Origin: Heligmosomoides polygyrus polygyrus
Taxonomy: Eukaryota; Nematoda; Chromadorea; Rhabditida; Heligmosomidae
Direction of reading: 5' to 3'
DNA: 64,000 nucleotides
NCBI GenBank assembly: GCA_947396885.1
Contig: OX377202.1
Span: 70,156,643 to 70,220,642 of the forward strand
This document shows, piece by piece, positions 33,756 through 44,574 of this stretch. Each line of letters opens with the position of its first letter. Position 1 is the first letter of the stretch. The notes under the pieces are model-generated. The model was not told the DNA's origin. It saw only the letters and a program-made list of their open reading frames with translations, and did no database searches. Made by a program: the position numbers and the translations under genes.

Positions 33756-34616
33756 ACCAATCTTTATTCTCTAGCATCTAACTGGACCTTGTAGTCTTTC
33801 ACTGCTAACAAGAAGGCGAACGTGCTGGGTCCAAGATTGTTGACGAGATTCTTGTTACAAGGCTGCACAGGTTTTTTAATGTTCGGCTTTAGGTGGGAGT
33901 ATACCGTAGGACTACTATTCCAGGAGGGTTCATAAGGAGACATAAAGGGGCGTCGTCCAATTTGGCCGTGAGCGGAGCCAGATTTATGAGTTGACGACGA
34001 ATTCGAGTTGTTCCAACTTGCGTGCGAATCGTACCGCAATCTAGCCGCTGAAGCGCGAAACCGACTTATAAAATTTGTATTTGGTTTTAAGGTTTAATGG
34101 GAGTTCAGAAGCATGCGCAAGTGGATACACCTTTCTGACACTGGTTGCAAGCCGTTCAACATAGCGACACTGACTAAATTTGAAATGAATGGTGTAGAGG
34201 ACGGCCTCTTCACATTGTCCCCGGACGGATTTCGAACGTTTGTTCAATGCAAAATACTTCAAGGTGCAAACGTCGACCTACATATCCAATTGCTGAGGGC
34301 TGAATATGCGAGAAATTATTTTGGGCAGCTCAAATTCACTCACTTTACACCAACAGAAACTGTCCTCGAATACTTGTCTCCAGAAACACACGCACAAATT
34401 GCGGTTGTGTTCGCTTATCCAAAAACAACATTTTTCACATGAAAATGGAAACTTCTAACTAGAGGGAGGTTTTGACCCAATTCTATTAATTTTAATTTCT
34501 TATAGGAGACCATGCAGATAGATTTCTATCTTCACATCGATATTGATCGAGAAAATCTTTCGTCTTTTACTAAGGAGTTCCGTGTAAATATGCAATATCT
34601 ACCTTTTATTATTGAA
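33756..34616. other. Spacer with two opposing ORFs, unidentified
   Basis: A minus ORF (33764-34039, 91 codons, Ser/Asn/Pro-rich) and a plus ORF (34113-34442, 109 codons) face each other. Neither has a motif I recognise or clear splice sites. The minus ORF has reasonable amino-acid balance and could be an exon. Confidence 0.25.
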
Positions 34617-34693
34617 TAAAAGGATAAAGGACGGCGTTATTCAATCCTTTTTGGGATGCGCCACGCATTCTACTTCAACGGGATATCGTGGAG
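34617..34693 (-). repeat. SINE family A, 3' tail fragment
   Basis: The complement of the last about 75 bp of SINE A, separated by about 110 bp from a full sense copy at 34807. Together they form an inverted pair. Confidence 0.75.
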
Positions 34694-34806
34694 ACTTTCT
34701 ATTATTATTATTTTTAATTTTTATCTGATAACTATAAACTTCGTTGCTTAACTTGCCAGATCGGACGGGATGGCGTGCTTTCAACGTGGTATGGCCGTAA
34801 GCTTTT

Positions 34807-35098
34807 GGGCGCGTGTAGCGCAGTCGGAGGAGGCGCGACTGCCGCATGCACCCGATACCAGGTTCCTGGTTCGGATTTCCCGCCCAGGCCAACCAAGCCT
34901 TCCATCCCTCCGGGGTCGGTGAATTGGTACCAGACTTGTCTGGGAAGGATAAAGCGCTGACTTGTTCATCGGCTGGCCACCGCAAGTCATCGTATGGCCA
35001 AATACGCATTCAAGTCGCCTCCACGACATCCTGTAGAAGCAGAATGCGCTGGCGCATCCCAGAAGGGATTGAGTAACGCCGTCCTTTATCCTTTATCC
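34807..35098 (+). repeat. SINE family A, full-length copy
   Basis: Starts GGGCGCGTGTAGCGCAGTCGG (A box inside) and has a B-box region GGTTCGGATTTCC. It ends CTTTATCCTTTATCC. No coding capacity; the open frames through it recur in every copy. Confidence 0.9.
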
Positions 35099-35178
35099 TT
35101 AACTATAAACTTCACTATAAGGTTAACTTTATTCTTAAGGATAGAATAAAAACATTCAAGAGTTCTTCTTCTATGCAG

Positions 35179-35909
35179 GGAATGCCTTCAGCTTCCCACG
35201 GAACTTCGGGCAGGTAAGAGATTAGAGTCCAGTTGTTGGCGTAAACGCCTGGTTTCGCTCGCGTTCCTTTGCTACGACTGTCAGCGCCCAATTCCCTGGG
35301 AAGGCCTATCTGCTTTTCGACACGAACCGGATGCGCCTTCGTCTAGGTTAGCGCTTAGTTGATTGGGTCTGTTGCCAAGTGGCCGACGGCAAACGGGCTG
35401 AATCATAAATTATGAAGTCGGTTCGGCTGCATACTAATACACCTGCCCCTGCTTCCATCGCTGCCGAACTGAATGACATTAGAGTCTCTGTCGTTTTTGC
35501 AGTCAACTTCTTCTAACCGTTTTCGGGGTGGGAGTGGAGAGCCGGCTGCTCTCAATCATTCGACACCTACTGCTTGTACCGAATTCCTTCATGTGGTTCT
35601 GGTCAGAGCACGACACGGGCCCACGACATCTTCTCATGCACCCGTGGCATTCCGGCTGAAATTCTGCTCTTCTTTGCAACTGTGATTCAAAGACAGCGTA
35701 CTGGTTCCCTTCGACGACGAAACCAAACCCATCGACAAACCTCACGCCGCCGTTTTTCTTCCTGGGCATCGACCAGCAATTTTGGTGCTTTTGAAAATTT
35801 TTCCGGCATTGATCGCTTGGAGTGGATAAGTGCAGACGGCAATCTCGCACTTGCTACATCCGTTTCTTGTTCGGCTCCCTCTGTTCCCCCAAAACCTTCA
35901 GACAGGTAG
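35179..35909 (+). CDS. Possible host exons with FG-type residues, unidentified
   Basis: A 35-base segment (35179-35213) lies between CTATGCAG and GTAAGAG. In phase it joins the frame after TTTTTGCAG at about 35505, giving NAFSFPRNFGQ then STSSNRFRGG. A later segment ending at a GTAGTA donor (35909) encodes SNFGAFENFSGIDRLEWI. The FG-rich composition resembles adaptor or FG-repeat proteins. However, the minus strand is equally open here (35503-35850), so even the strand is uncertain. Confidence 0.25.
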
Positions 35910-36297
35910 TATGACTCGCTGCCTACTTGTACCTCCCAATCCATTCAGTGTTCCTCACTCTGCTAAGGCAACAGAATGAGCTCCAAGGGGCTTCACGCAC
36001 TTTAAATTGGATTTGATCTGCAATTTGCTACCTTCCACGGCCATGCTTCATTTCACCATCGCCATGCATAGCATATCGAGGCATCGATTCTATGGATGAT
36101 TTGGATCCCTTCTGATTATAAGTAGAGTAAAAACATCTCGTCGTCTACCTCTGAGATATTACGCATCCAGCATGTACCAGACCCTACTTTCTTGCCCATA
36201 TAATGCAGGATTGAAGTGATGATTTTCAACACGTAACGATGCTTTCCTTTTTCTTTTTTCTCCAATGACCAAGCAGAGTGCAAATTGCTTTGTAGTA

Positions 36298-37123
36298 AAA
36301 GCAAACATCCGCTGCTCAATGCTTAACCTTCCGCTCGGCTGGTTTCGCAAAAGTCAACGAACAATCTCTGTGGTTTACATTTTTTGGAAGAAAGCCGCCA
36401 GTAATTATGGCGTTACCTCTAGCTCATTTGAAACTCGCACCATATTTGCATTTGCAGTTCGATATTGAAAGAAATAAAATTATGGTCTTTCCTAACAACC
36501 TTGATTTTTCAAGCGAATGTTTTAGGTGTTCAACAAAAAAGTTTCAGAAATAGATTGCTGCCCTAGCGCTGTCAAGAAGAGGCTTTCGTACAACCAGTGA
36601 GAACTGTTTGTCGCACCGTGTGATGGGTCGCTGTCATTAAATTGTTATATGAGGAACGCTTCAAGAGATGCGTCTTAGAAGAAGCAAACATAAAAGTTCA
36701 AGATCTATTGCTTTTGTAAATTGCCTGTGAGGAAGTGTTGTATGACTTCTTTAACAGATTTGAGAATCTCCATGTTTTTCAACTCTTACATAATCGTCTT
36801 TCTGCTTAAGAGGAAGGATAGAGTTTGTTATCTTCAAATCTTTGAAGGCTTCTCTGAAGTAAGGATTTGTGACCGTGGAGCTCTCGAGCGATGGGTTAAT
36901 GTGCGCTTTAAAGCAGTATCGCCTTATCACCGAAGGTGTTTTATTCTGTCCTACAGCAGTCTTGCAGAAGACGCCAGTTCACAATCTGCCCGCTCCTGGT
37001 GACTCAACGATCGAGATGTGTGTGGAAAGAATAAAGCATTGGACCTGCCTATTGGGTTTCAGCACACTTCATTGTGTAGATGATGCAGACCGAGAAGATT
37101 GGGATACGTTTGACGCTGAGTGA
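36298..37123 (+). CDS. Cluster of coding-like segments ending in a clean C-terminus, unidentified
   Basis: Three + strand segments look protein-coding. 36298-36525 encodes VNEQSLWFTFFGRKPP and PYLHLQFDIERNKIMVFPNN. 36640-36797 reads VIKLLYEERFKRCVLEEANI, then after one in-frame TAA, CEEVLYDFFNRFENLHVFQL. 36869-37123 reads GLMCALKQYRLITEGVLF and ends DDADREDWDTFDAE plus stop. I recognise no family. The internal stops need very short introns or mean the gene is decaying. It is bracketed by SINE copies on the same strand. Confidence 0.4.
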
Positions 37124-37270
37124 TTGACACTAACTTTAATAACTCGTTATTTCCAGTAGAAGACCAGGATGAAAACTCGCGACCTACGAACTTTACACAA
37201 GCTTCACTACCGTACATCTGAGGCGTTCAAACCAGGGGTGCACATTTTGCAGTTATCTATTTAACGAATT

Positions 37271-37563
37271 TGGGCGCGTGTAGCGCAGTCGGAGGAGGCG
37301 CGACTGTCGCGTGCACCCGATACCAGGTTCCTGGTTCGGATTTCCCGCCCAGGCCAACCAAGCCTTCCATCCCTCCGGGGTCGGTGAATTGGTACCAGAC
37401 TTGTCTGGGAAGGATAAAGCGCTGACTTGTTCATCGGCTGGCCACCGCAAGTCATTGTATGGCCAAATACGCATTCATGTCGCCCCCACGACATCCCGTA
37501 GAAGTAGAATGCGTGGCGCATCCCAGAAGGGATTGAGTAACGCCGTCCTTTATCCTTTATCCT
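37271..37563 (+). repeat. SINE family A, reference-quality copy
   Basis: About 293 bp. A box TAGCGCAGTCGG (37281-37292) fits the pol III consensus TRGYNNANNNGG. The B-box region GGTTCGGATTTCC starts at 37333. The tail is TTTATCCTTTATCCTT. It is nearly identical to 34807-35098, so recent movement is likely. Confidence 0.9.
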
Positions 37564-37827
37564 TTTATTTAACGAATTTAACGAATTAACGGCATTTTTC
37601 GTTAAAATCTGGCTCAACAACTTAACAGAAATTTTTAGAAATTTAACGGAATTTTTGACGGACTTTTAACTGAGTGAGTTTTTCACGCTAACCCTTAGCA
37701 TTCATTAATGTTACAGGTCTGATCCTCCTGATTAGGACTGTTTCTGAAAAAAAACGACTGAAATCAGCAAGAATATTTTCATGCTTTCACGAATTTGTTT
37801 TGTATTTTTGGAAATAATTGAATTTGT

Positions 37828-38117
37828 GTGCGCGTGTAGCTCAGTCAGACGAAGTGCCGGCTGTCGCGTACACTCGATAGCAGGTTCCTGGTTCGAATTC
37901 CCCGCCCAGGCCAACCAAGTCTTCCATCCCTTCGGGGTCGGAGAATTGGTACCAAACTTGTCTGGGAAGCTTGAAGCGCTGACTTGTCCATTCGCTGTTC
38001 ACCACAGGTCATTGTGTGACCAAATACGCATTCAAATTGCCTCCATGAAATCCCAAAATAGAATGCGTGACGCGTGCCAAAAAGGATTGAGTAGCACCGT
38101 TCTTTATCCTTATCGTT
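37828..38117 (+). repeat. SINE family A, older copy
   Basis: Same structure, more diverged. It keeps a B box closer to consensus (GGTTCGAATTC, 37890-37900) and TAGCTCAGTCAGA as A-box region, which supports a tRNA origin for the family. The long open frame 37781-38368 runs through it by chance. Confidence 0.85.
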
Positions 38118-38128
38118 TAATGCATCTT

Positions 38129-38362
38129 ATAGCTAAAAATTTCTTCGCCGATCCCCCAAGATCATCGTCAACGGATCCACAAAGATACTGGTCTAACCTC
38201 CTCGTAAGATATGCCTATCTTCACCAGGCGCTGCCTATTCCAGAGTACTTTTGCTCACCACCTGGAAAATTCAGAACTGAGAGGTTTTCGGCCGCAGGAC
38301 GTATTCCAAACGATTTTAGAAAAACGCTAATAACAAAAATTAGGAAAGCTACTTTTCCTGAA
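38129..38362 (+). other. Coding-like segment abutting a TTAA element end, unidentified
   Basis: The frame encodes SNLLVRYAYLHQALPIPEYF and FSAAGRIPNDFRKTLITKIR, basic and well balanced, but with no recognised domain. It stops at the TTAA that begins a piggyBac-like terminal repeat, so it may be an interrupted element or gene. Confidence 0.3.
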
Positions 38363-38368
38363 CGTTAA

Positions 38369-38450
38369 CACTTTGACGACGTGTCACATCTTTACGGCAG
38401 TGTAGGACCGTGTGGCACGATGTCGTGTCACGGTCCTGGCGAACAGCAAA
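38369..38450. mobile_element. Solo piggyBac-like terminal sequence
   Basis: TTAA (38365-38368) is followed by CACTTTGACGACGTGTCAC, close to the 12-bp end of the element at 16733. A GC-rich hairpin (GGACCGTG...CACGGTCC) lies inside. No right-hand partner was found, so this is a fragment or a very decayed element. Confidence 0.5.
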
Positions 38451-39760
38451 AAAGGTTTCAGGTTTTCCCTTCTCGTAGAACAGTCAGACAAAACGTTTTG
38501 AAAAGAACTAGGATAGAGGGGAACTCCGGGTTTTGCCTGATCGCACATTTTAAGATGCCTTGTCGGTGAGCGTCTTGAACGATAATTCCATATCTTTTCT
38601 TATTCCACATCCTGTAGGTAATTTGCTGCTAAAAGTTTGTTTATCTGTCTGCGTTTGTTGATGTTGAATTGCCTTGAACTTCAGCTGCTGTTAACCTCTT
38701 GAAGTTGAGACTTATAAGGTTTCCCTTGATTGTTTTCACTTGAAGAAATGGTTTGCAGCTAATTGTATTATTTAACGAAATTTAACGATTTACCGGAAAT
38801 TTAACGAAAATTTTTCCGTAAAAAATTTCGTTAAAAAATTTTACGCACAGAATTTTGTGTACACCCCTGGTTCAAACTCGTTGAAGCTCAAAGTGTGATA
38901 TCTCCTTTCCAGTTGCCTCGGTTTAAGCCGGCTTCTTGAAGCGCAGCCGAAACTATTGCATGGATCGAGGGTGTTGGCTTGTTTTCGTGGGCTGCGATTA
39001 ACATACCTGTTTTTCTTATTACATTTCAAGCAAAAACAGTTCCTGAAATACCAGTACAGAAGGCAATTTTGAGCTTCGGGCACTTGGACTCCGAACATGT
39101 CGGTCAGAGCCTGTTGCAAATTGATTTCTTACCTTATAGCTCAGCTCTGTACCTATTATAAGGAAATGAAATTGAAATGAAATTTGTCACGTAGCTGAAT
39201 ACATTTTCGTAGCATCAAGTGAAATCTTGCACGAAGACCTTCGTTAGGAGCAGTGGGCAGCTTTATTGTTAGCCGTTTTTCATTTTCTGACTGGCAAATG
39301 AACTTCAGTGCATCACACTGAATCACACTGCAATGGTCCATTTCTCGTTATGCCCATATCCTTAGGGCTCCTAATCAAAAGTGCATTGGTTCCGCTTATT
39401 CTAGGATAGTCCCAAACGGAGAAACAATGCTGAACATTTGTGCTTTTGAGCTCATCAGCACCCCTCTCATAATGAGCGGGCGAGGTGGACTTTTGGAATT
39501 CGCTCTGCCTCCATCTTCGAAATCTTCGAGAGACGAGACCGGATGCGGTTCTAAATGAGGATGGAATCAATTGAAATGTACTGCCGCTACAGATCAAAGA
39601 AGTGGAATAGTATAATGTAGTGATACTGTAACTGCGCGAATTCCATGGTTAATCATCACACCTGGACTGTTTTGCATTGTTCAAAATGAAACGGTATGGG
39701 CATGATCAAGCAACTATTTGCCTGCCTTCTTGCCAGCTTCTTCGACTGCATTATCCACAT
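38451..39760. other. Unassigned spacer
   Basis: AT-rich sequence with runs of (T)TTAACGA variants near 38770-38840, similar to 37570-37660. Antisense ORFs at 38841-39119 and 39313-39597 show no motif. Nothing else recognised. Confidence 0.3.
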
Positions 39761-39776
39761 TGTTGAAAGGTGTTTG

Positions 39777-40172
39777 GTAGAAAAAGTACGTATGGCTCCG
39801 TATTTCAGCAAAACGGCACCGGCAATTTTATCAGCTCTCTGGGAAGCTTTCCCGGTGGAGGTTTTGCTGCCGAGGAAGGCGTTCTCTGGCCGAATGTAGG
39901 CGGACTGCTGATTCGACGAGTCTTCGCGCCGTGTCAGTTGTTCTGTGATCGCTCGTTTGTTTCAATGAACATGCATTCCCGATGTGGGCGCAAACTGTTC
40001 AGTTGAACTGCTGTCAGTCGGGGGCCCGAACACCTCATTAAGGCGTGTCACAACCGATGAAGCGAATTCGCTGGCGGGTTGCTCAGCTTTCGACGGCTTT
40101 TTCTTCGACGAACTCTGCGAACCAGCTCAAAGCCGCACATCTTGTGAACTGATGGAATTCGCTAATGCCTGA
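39777..40172 (+). CDS. Possible coding segments, glycine/phenylalanine-rich, unidentified
   Basis: The frame starting VFGRKSTYGSVFQQNGTGNF and continuing SLGSFPGGGFAAEEGVLWPN could be an exon from an AG at 39769 to a GTAGGC donor near 39896. A second frame, 39984-40172, encodes SVELLSVGGPNTSLRRVTTD and ends at TGA. Composition is protein-like but no family is recognised, and splice sites are imperfect. Confidence 0.25.
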
Positions 40173-40639
40173 ACAGCTGATTTCTGTTAAGGAAATTAAA
40201 GTCTAATCAACGTCAAGCATTGTTTCAGCTTTGTCTTGATTTTCGATCGGTCAACATGAGTTTAGGTTTCTTGGAACGGCATAAAATGAACTGCTTAGAG
40301 CTACCGTCATTCCTGCTACACTACATACTTCTATCTAGCCTTTTCGTTTAACGTTTTTTCTCAAGTTTTCGTTAGCCTTTCTGGCACGCATCTGTCGCGC
40401 CGGTGTCACACCAGCGTATCAGTAGGCTCGCCCTTTGACTTTTTCACATAATGCTTCCCTTACTTCCTTTCTAAACTACAGTGAGTTATTTCCTCTTCAA
40501 CTCGCACCCTTGCCCCACCACCGGCTTCTGATGTGTGCGAGGCTCTGCTTTAGGGTCAGATCCATTTGAACAGTAACAGAGTGCAGAAAAAATTGCCTAT
40601 CACTGATGCTGAGGCACGATGAACTGATGTTTGTTCTTG

Positions 40640-40870
40640 TAAGATAATCAGTTTGCACCTGCTCGTTTTTTGCTGAAGGGACGAAATTCGCGACAGCTAT
40701 TCACGCAGCGTCTATCGCTTTGCCATTTGGAAGATCAACGCTGGTGCACATGACAGCAGTCGGCGTGAGCCCAACGTTTTAGTGTGCGGTTGACCTATCC
40801 AGAGGGGTTGAAGTGCCGAAGCGTCTACTCTTTGAATGAGCATTATCAAGAATTCGACGTTTCTGCTTGA
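40640..40870 (+). CDS. Possible short exons, unidentified
   Basis: An ATAATCAG acceptor is followed by a frame containing GTKFATAIHAASIALPFGRS, then a GTGAGC donor near 40764. About 20 bases later another frame encodes VRLTYPEGLKCRSVYSLNEH. Both look coding, but the gap between them is too short for a normal intron, so a frameshifted pseudogene is also possible. Confidence 0.25.
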
Positions 40871-40953
40871 CAATTCTTACCGTTAGGCCTGTGTTAGACT
40901 TCGGCGACGGTGTTGTCGACGATGTCGGCAGCAGTGTCAAAAGCTCTCCCCAG

Positions 40954-41258
40954 GCATTTGCATTGATTTAATTAACCCTCAACGATCGTATAAAAGCGGC
41001 TACACCTCGCAGATCCAGAATGTCTACAAAAGTATCAAGCGCCCTAACACACGCAGTTTAATTGCTTGCGCTACGAATTTGTTTCCAAAAGAAACAGTCG
41101 CTGACGAAGTGGAAAACCTAAAAGATAATTACCAAATCCGCTATAAGAATTTCTGCACGGTGTCGAACGCGGGTATCCTGCCCACTCAGAACGCGAACGC
41201 TTTCGGAAGGCACATTCTGCTGCTGGATCAATCGCAAAGGCTGTTTTGCTCTGTATAA
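40954..41258 (+). CDS. Probable coding exon lacking an ATG, unidentified
   Basis: After a CTCTCCCCAG acceptor the frame stays open for 101 codons to TAA at 41256; a GTATAAGT donor candidate lies at 41253. It includes DLINPQRSYKSGYTSQIQNV, CATNLFPKETVADEVENLKD and FCTVSNAGILPTQNANAFGR. It begins without a methionine, as an internal exon would. I do not recognise the family. Neighbouring + strand segments may belong to the same gene. Confidence 0.4.
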
Positions 41259-41799
41259 GTATAGTCATATGTTCGCCGTAGGTTAATCATTCGAAGATAA
41301 CAATAGGAATGACCTAGAGACCAAGAACACTACCAAATGCCGCTGTTACATTATGTGCGACGCAAGCGTATTTAGCTCTTTCTGCAGCGTCTTCTCAAGC
41401 TCTTGAAAAGTCCTGGTTTTGCGAAGGAGCGATTCCACTGGATGGCCACCAAGGACAACTTTTGAGGTATAATCCTTGCTTGTTTTGCCTCCAAGGCGTG
41501 TGAAAGTATAATGTAGACGTTCCTTCAGTGAAAACTAAAAAACTGGTGAGAAACTTGTATCCGTAGTAGCCTAGGAATTATTCACCACGCTTTTTGTGCG
41601 GTTTTCAAAAGATGAAGCTCGAAAACGTATCTGCGAAGCACGCTGCAGAAACGTAGTTCACTCACAGTTTTGCAGCCTTTTGGGAAGCAAAACAAGTTCT
41701 GTTATATAACAGGTTCCTGCATGCAGTTCATTTGTGGCCATTCGTTTTTGTTTGACTTTGCTACGGTTAATGTTAAGACCCTCCGCTCGTTGTGAGACA

Positions 41800-42660
41800 T
41801 TTTGCTCTTCGTAGTTAGCTCTGTTCAATCATGTTCTATGGGAGTGCCACCAAGGCAGACAACAGCATACTACAGCGGCGGCGGAATTCGATGAGCCGGT
41901 CTTCCTTAAACTGTTCGAGTTACTCGCCTTTTAGAATGTCCTGCAAAATGCGCCGATGGTCCAACACTTCTACACAGGGAGCGCCGCTGCAGCAGCTACT
42001 GTCCCACTGTGTCGAAGCCGGCTATGCTAGCCTTCGCGTGCCAAGGAACACTGCCCGCCCCACTGCGAGATCTAGAGGTGGCCTCCACCCCTCCACTCAT
42101 CAATATTCCATCACTATCTATCAAAACAGCTGAGCCGGGGACACGGAACACATCAATCGCGGCATTTCCCGTCGGCAATTTACCTGTCAGTGCTCAACGA
42201 TTCGGGCTCGCAGAACATCCGAGGGCGACGTGATGATGGCGGCCTGTGGAAATAGCTGGCAGGTGCCGAGAACCCTCAAATGAAGCCATAGGCTCACCTG
42301 CGCTTTGTCCGTCCCAGGTGTCTTTTTCAGCGTTTGGAATGTTACACTCATGGGGCCTCACTAATGGAATGGAGGTTACTCCCTTGACTTTGGAGAAAAC
42401 TTCTTTGGGGAAGTTTTTCTACCAACCAAAGATAGCCCAGCGGGTACTTATCAAGAGTGGCTGTCGATGGCGTAGGTGGACGTCCAGTGGATCCTTCCAG
42501 CATTTGCTGCAACTATCGCACCATTCGGAGCATGTCGAGGCCTTCCGAAAAACACTGCTGTGCGGCAGCATGAGGTTCCTCCACCCTTTTGATATCGTCC
42601 ACTTCCACCTCCACTTGATTTTACCGCTACGGTCCTTCTCTATGTGAGAGTGTCGGTTTG
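41800..42660 (+). CDS. Possible coding segments near a gene 3' end, unidentified
   Basis: Three + strand frames alternate here. Around 41935-42000 one reads NAPMVQHFYTGSAAAAATV. 42009-42233 reads KPAMLAFACQGTLPAPLRDL and ends at TGA. Around 42380-42460 one reads FGENFFGEVFLPTKDSPAGT, with a GTAGGT donor candidate. Pro/Ala/Phe-rich; no domain recognised. The alternation of frames suggests small introns or decay. Confidence 0.25.
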
Positions 42661-42739
42661 GGGATTATTGAGTGTTAAGGTGGGGAACGCAATAGTGTGA
42701 GGAGTCGCCTTCTCTCGTGTGCAACTCGAATCATGGTTC

Positions 42740-42840
42740 GAAGCACGGGCTCTTTAGGTGTAACCAAGCCTTGTGACTCTCAAGGGTCGGTGAATTGGGA
42801 TCAGGCTTGACTAGAATGCTCAGCGAATCCCGTAAAGAGG
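42740..42840 (+). repeat. SINE family A, degraded fragment
   Basis: ACCAAGCCTT, GGGTCGGTGAATTGGGATCAGGCTTG and a GCGAATCCCGTA-like end keep the order of the SINE centre. Heavily decayed. Confidence 0.4.
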
Positions 42841-42929
42841 CGGAATAGCGTCAACTTCCATCCATTGAAACCACAGATGCACAAAACATATCTGAGTTTA
42901 CGTGCATTCGCTGGACCACATGTGAGGTT

Positions 42930-43009
42930 AAGAATAAAAGTCGCGGTAGTTGCGATGTCAAATGTGCAATCGCGCATTTGACATCGCAACTACCGCGACC
43001 CTTATTCCA
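42930..43009. repeat. Near-perfect 80-bp hairpin
   Basis: 25-bp arms starting GTCGCGGTAGTTGCG (42940-42964) and its exact complement (42975-42999) enclose a 10-base loop. The match extends outward with two mismatches to 42930 and 43009. It may be a short palindromic MITE or a small-RNA hairpin. No target duplication evident. Confidence 0.8.
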
Positions 43010-43656
43010 ACCATGCGGTGCGTTCTTTTTCCCCGAACTTGAAAGAAAAACTATACGTAGTCCAGCTATTCTCCCGAACTGCGCCTATAATTCTATTCTG
43101 AAAAACAACACAGGTAAATAACACCATACTCCGCAAATACTGATGACGCCTACCAGTCACCCTTAGATCGAGCTCATGGAATGTCCTTCAGCTGCGTAGA
43201 AAGTTAAGTGGCCTGTCTACGCTCGCTGTGAAGGTCTCGGCATCGCTTCCATTCCTTCCATTCTCTCTTCGTGGTCTTCTGTCTTGACGTTCGCCTTGGT
43301 TCGCTATCAACTGAAGTGTCAGTTGGTTCGGTTCACCTGTGCGACATACACATTGCCACGCTTTGTTAGAGCTCTCCCTCAAGGACGCGTGGCGTCACTC
43401 AGGCACTCGGTGTTCGCTCTGCCCACGTGTCTTCTTTCGCACCTTGAAACCAGTCCACAGACTTCTAGAGCTTCGCAGCTGACAAATCCTTCGAGTGCAG
43501 CGTTAGCCTTGCTCGTGTTCTCGAGGTGGAGATCTATTTACGAACAACTGAAGTGCAATACATACATCCACACGGAGACTTAATTTTCACGAGTTGTTCG
43601 TCAGCGAAGTGAATGGTAATTTTTGCAGCCGTGAACACCCTCACATGTCCTTCACG

Positions 43657-43745
43657 CGAAAGGATAAAAGGATGATGATTGGCATAGATCAGTCCCTAAT
43701 ATACAGGTGTACGCCACACATCTAACTTTTACGTAAGATGGTCTG
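43657..43745 (-). repeat. SINE family A, possible degraded tail
   Basis: GCGAAAGGATAAAAGGATG, then TACGCCACACATCTAACTTTTACG and GAACGCGTATTCAACC, parallels the antisense SINE 3' body with many substitutions. Confidence 0.35.
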
Positions 43746-43766
43746 AACGCGTATTCAACCTGTATA

Positions 43767-44574
43767 TTAGGTCGTTGCATATGAATTGGTCGATTTTGAC
43801 TGAAAACGTTGACAAATTATAACCTTGGTTGGAAGCAAGTTTATTGATCGAAATAAGCACCACTACAATTACTGCTCTTTTCCAAACGCTACAACAGCTT
43901 AGACGTTCCATCTTTGAAAAAGCCAGATTTACGATAACTAGTTAAAACATAAGAAGGTATTTTCCGACATCGTCGTGGTTGCTGAATTTTTTATCTTTCG
44001 CATGACGATGTGGCAGAGTTTCGAATCCCAATTCGTCCAGTTTCTGGACAACCCTTTTTTAAAGGCGTGCGGGCGCGTTATGCAGTAGGATTGGGCCTCT
44101 CCGATTGACCAAGGCCGACTGTTTCTCAGTCAACTTGTGGTGCATCTCTTCAATTTCGGAACAGTCCTCCCCCTCTGAGATAGTCTCTCAGTCTTCAAAA
44201 ACTTGTAAGGGACACCACCAGCCATTGTTAACCACACGGTCTTCTTTGGATGGAGATTTGCTTTCGGCATCTCCTCTCGGTCTTATCCAGCCATTGTGCA
44301 GAGCGACGACGATTGTCATAAAGGATCCATTTTTTGTCGCATGTCACCATCCTGTCCAAAAAAGACTTCCTTAGATTTCGCAGCCCTAAAGAAACACAGA
44401 TGTAGTGGCGCTTCTGCCTGGCGGTCATGTCACGCGGGATATTTATCCAATTTCACTACTTTTCCGATCGCATTTATGTGGCGAATTATGTATAGTACGG
44501 GAACATTCGCTGCCACGAAAAATCAACCAGAAATTGAGGTAGCAAAATTAGCCATTTCATATGTAATGACCTGA
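43767..44574 (-). mobile_element. Mariner remnant lacking the N-terminal domain
   Basis: The left end TTAGGTCGTTGCATATGAA follows TA at 43765. The right end is the complement of TCAGGTCATTACATATGAAA (44555-44574). On the minus strand the protein starts abruptly at HINAIGKVVKLDKY. It continues LDRMVTCDKKWILYDNRRRS (first catalytic Asp in place, though the next Glu reads Lys). A frame-broken middle follows, then NCSGAYFDQ near the C-terminus. The helix-turn-helix domain is missing. Confidence 0.8.
44228..44428 (-). pseudogene. Mariner transposase catalytic fragment
   Basis: Reads YICVSLGLRNLRKSFLDRMV, then TCDKKWILYDNRRRSAQWL. In active mariners this segment is (V/I)TCDEKWI; here E is K. Cecropia-type DNRRRSAQWL is well preserved. 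Frameshifts follow. Confidence 0.8.

Noticed and set aside
34641..35029. Antisense ORFs of about 80-120 codons, repeated near 37253
   Set aside because: Both are translations of SINE A copies; identical peptides appear wherever the SINE occurs.
37781..38368. 195-codon plus-strand gene
   Set aside because: The first 110 or so codons are SINE A sequence; only the last part (from about 38129) is possibly coding and is listed separately as unknown.
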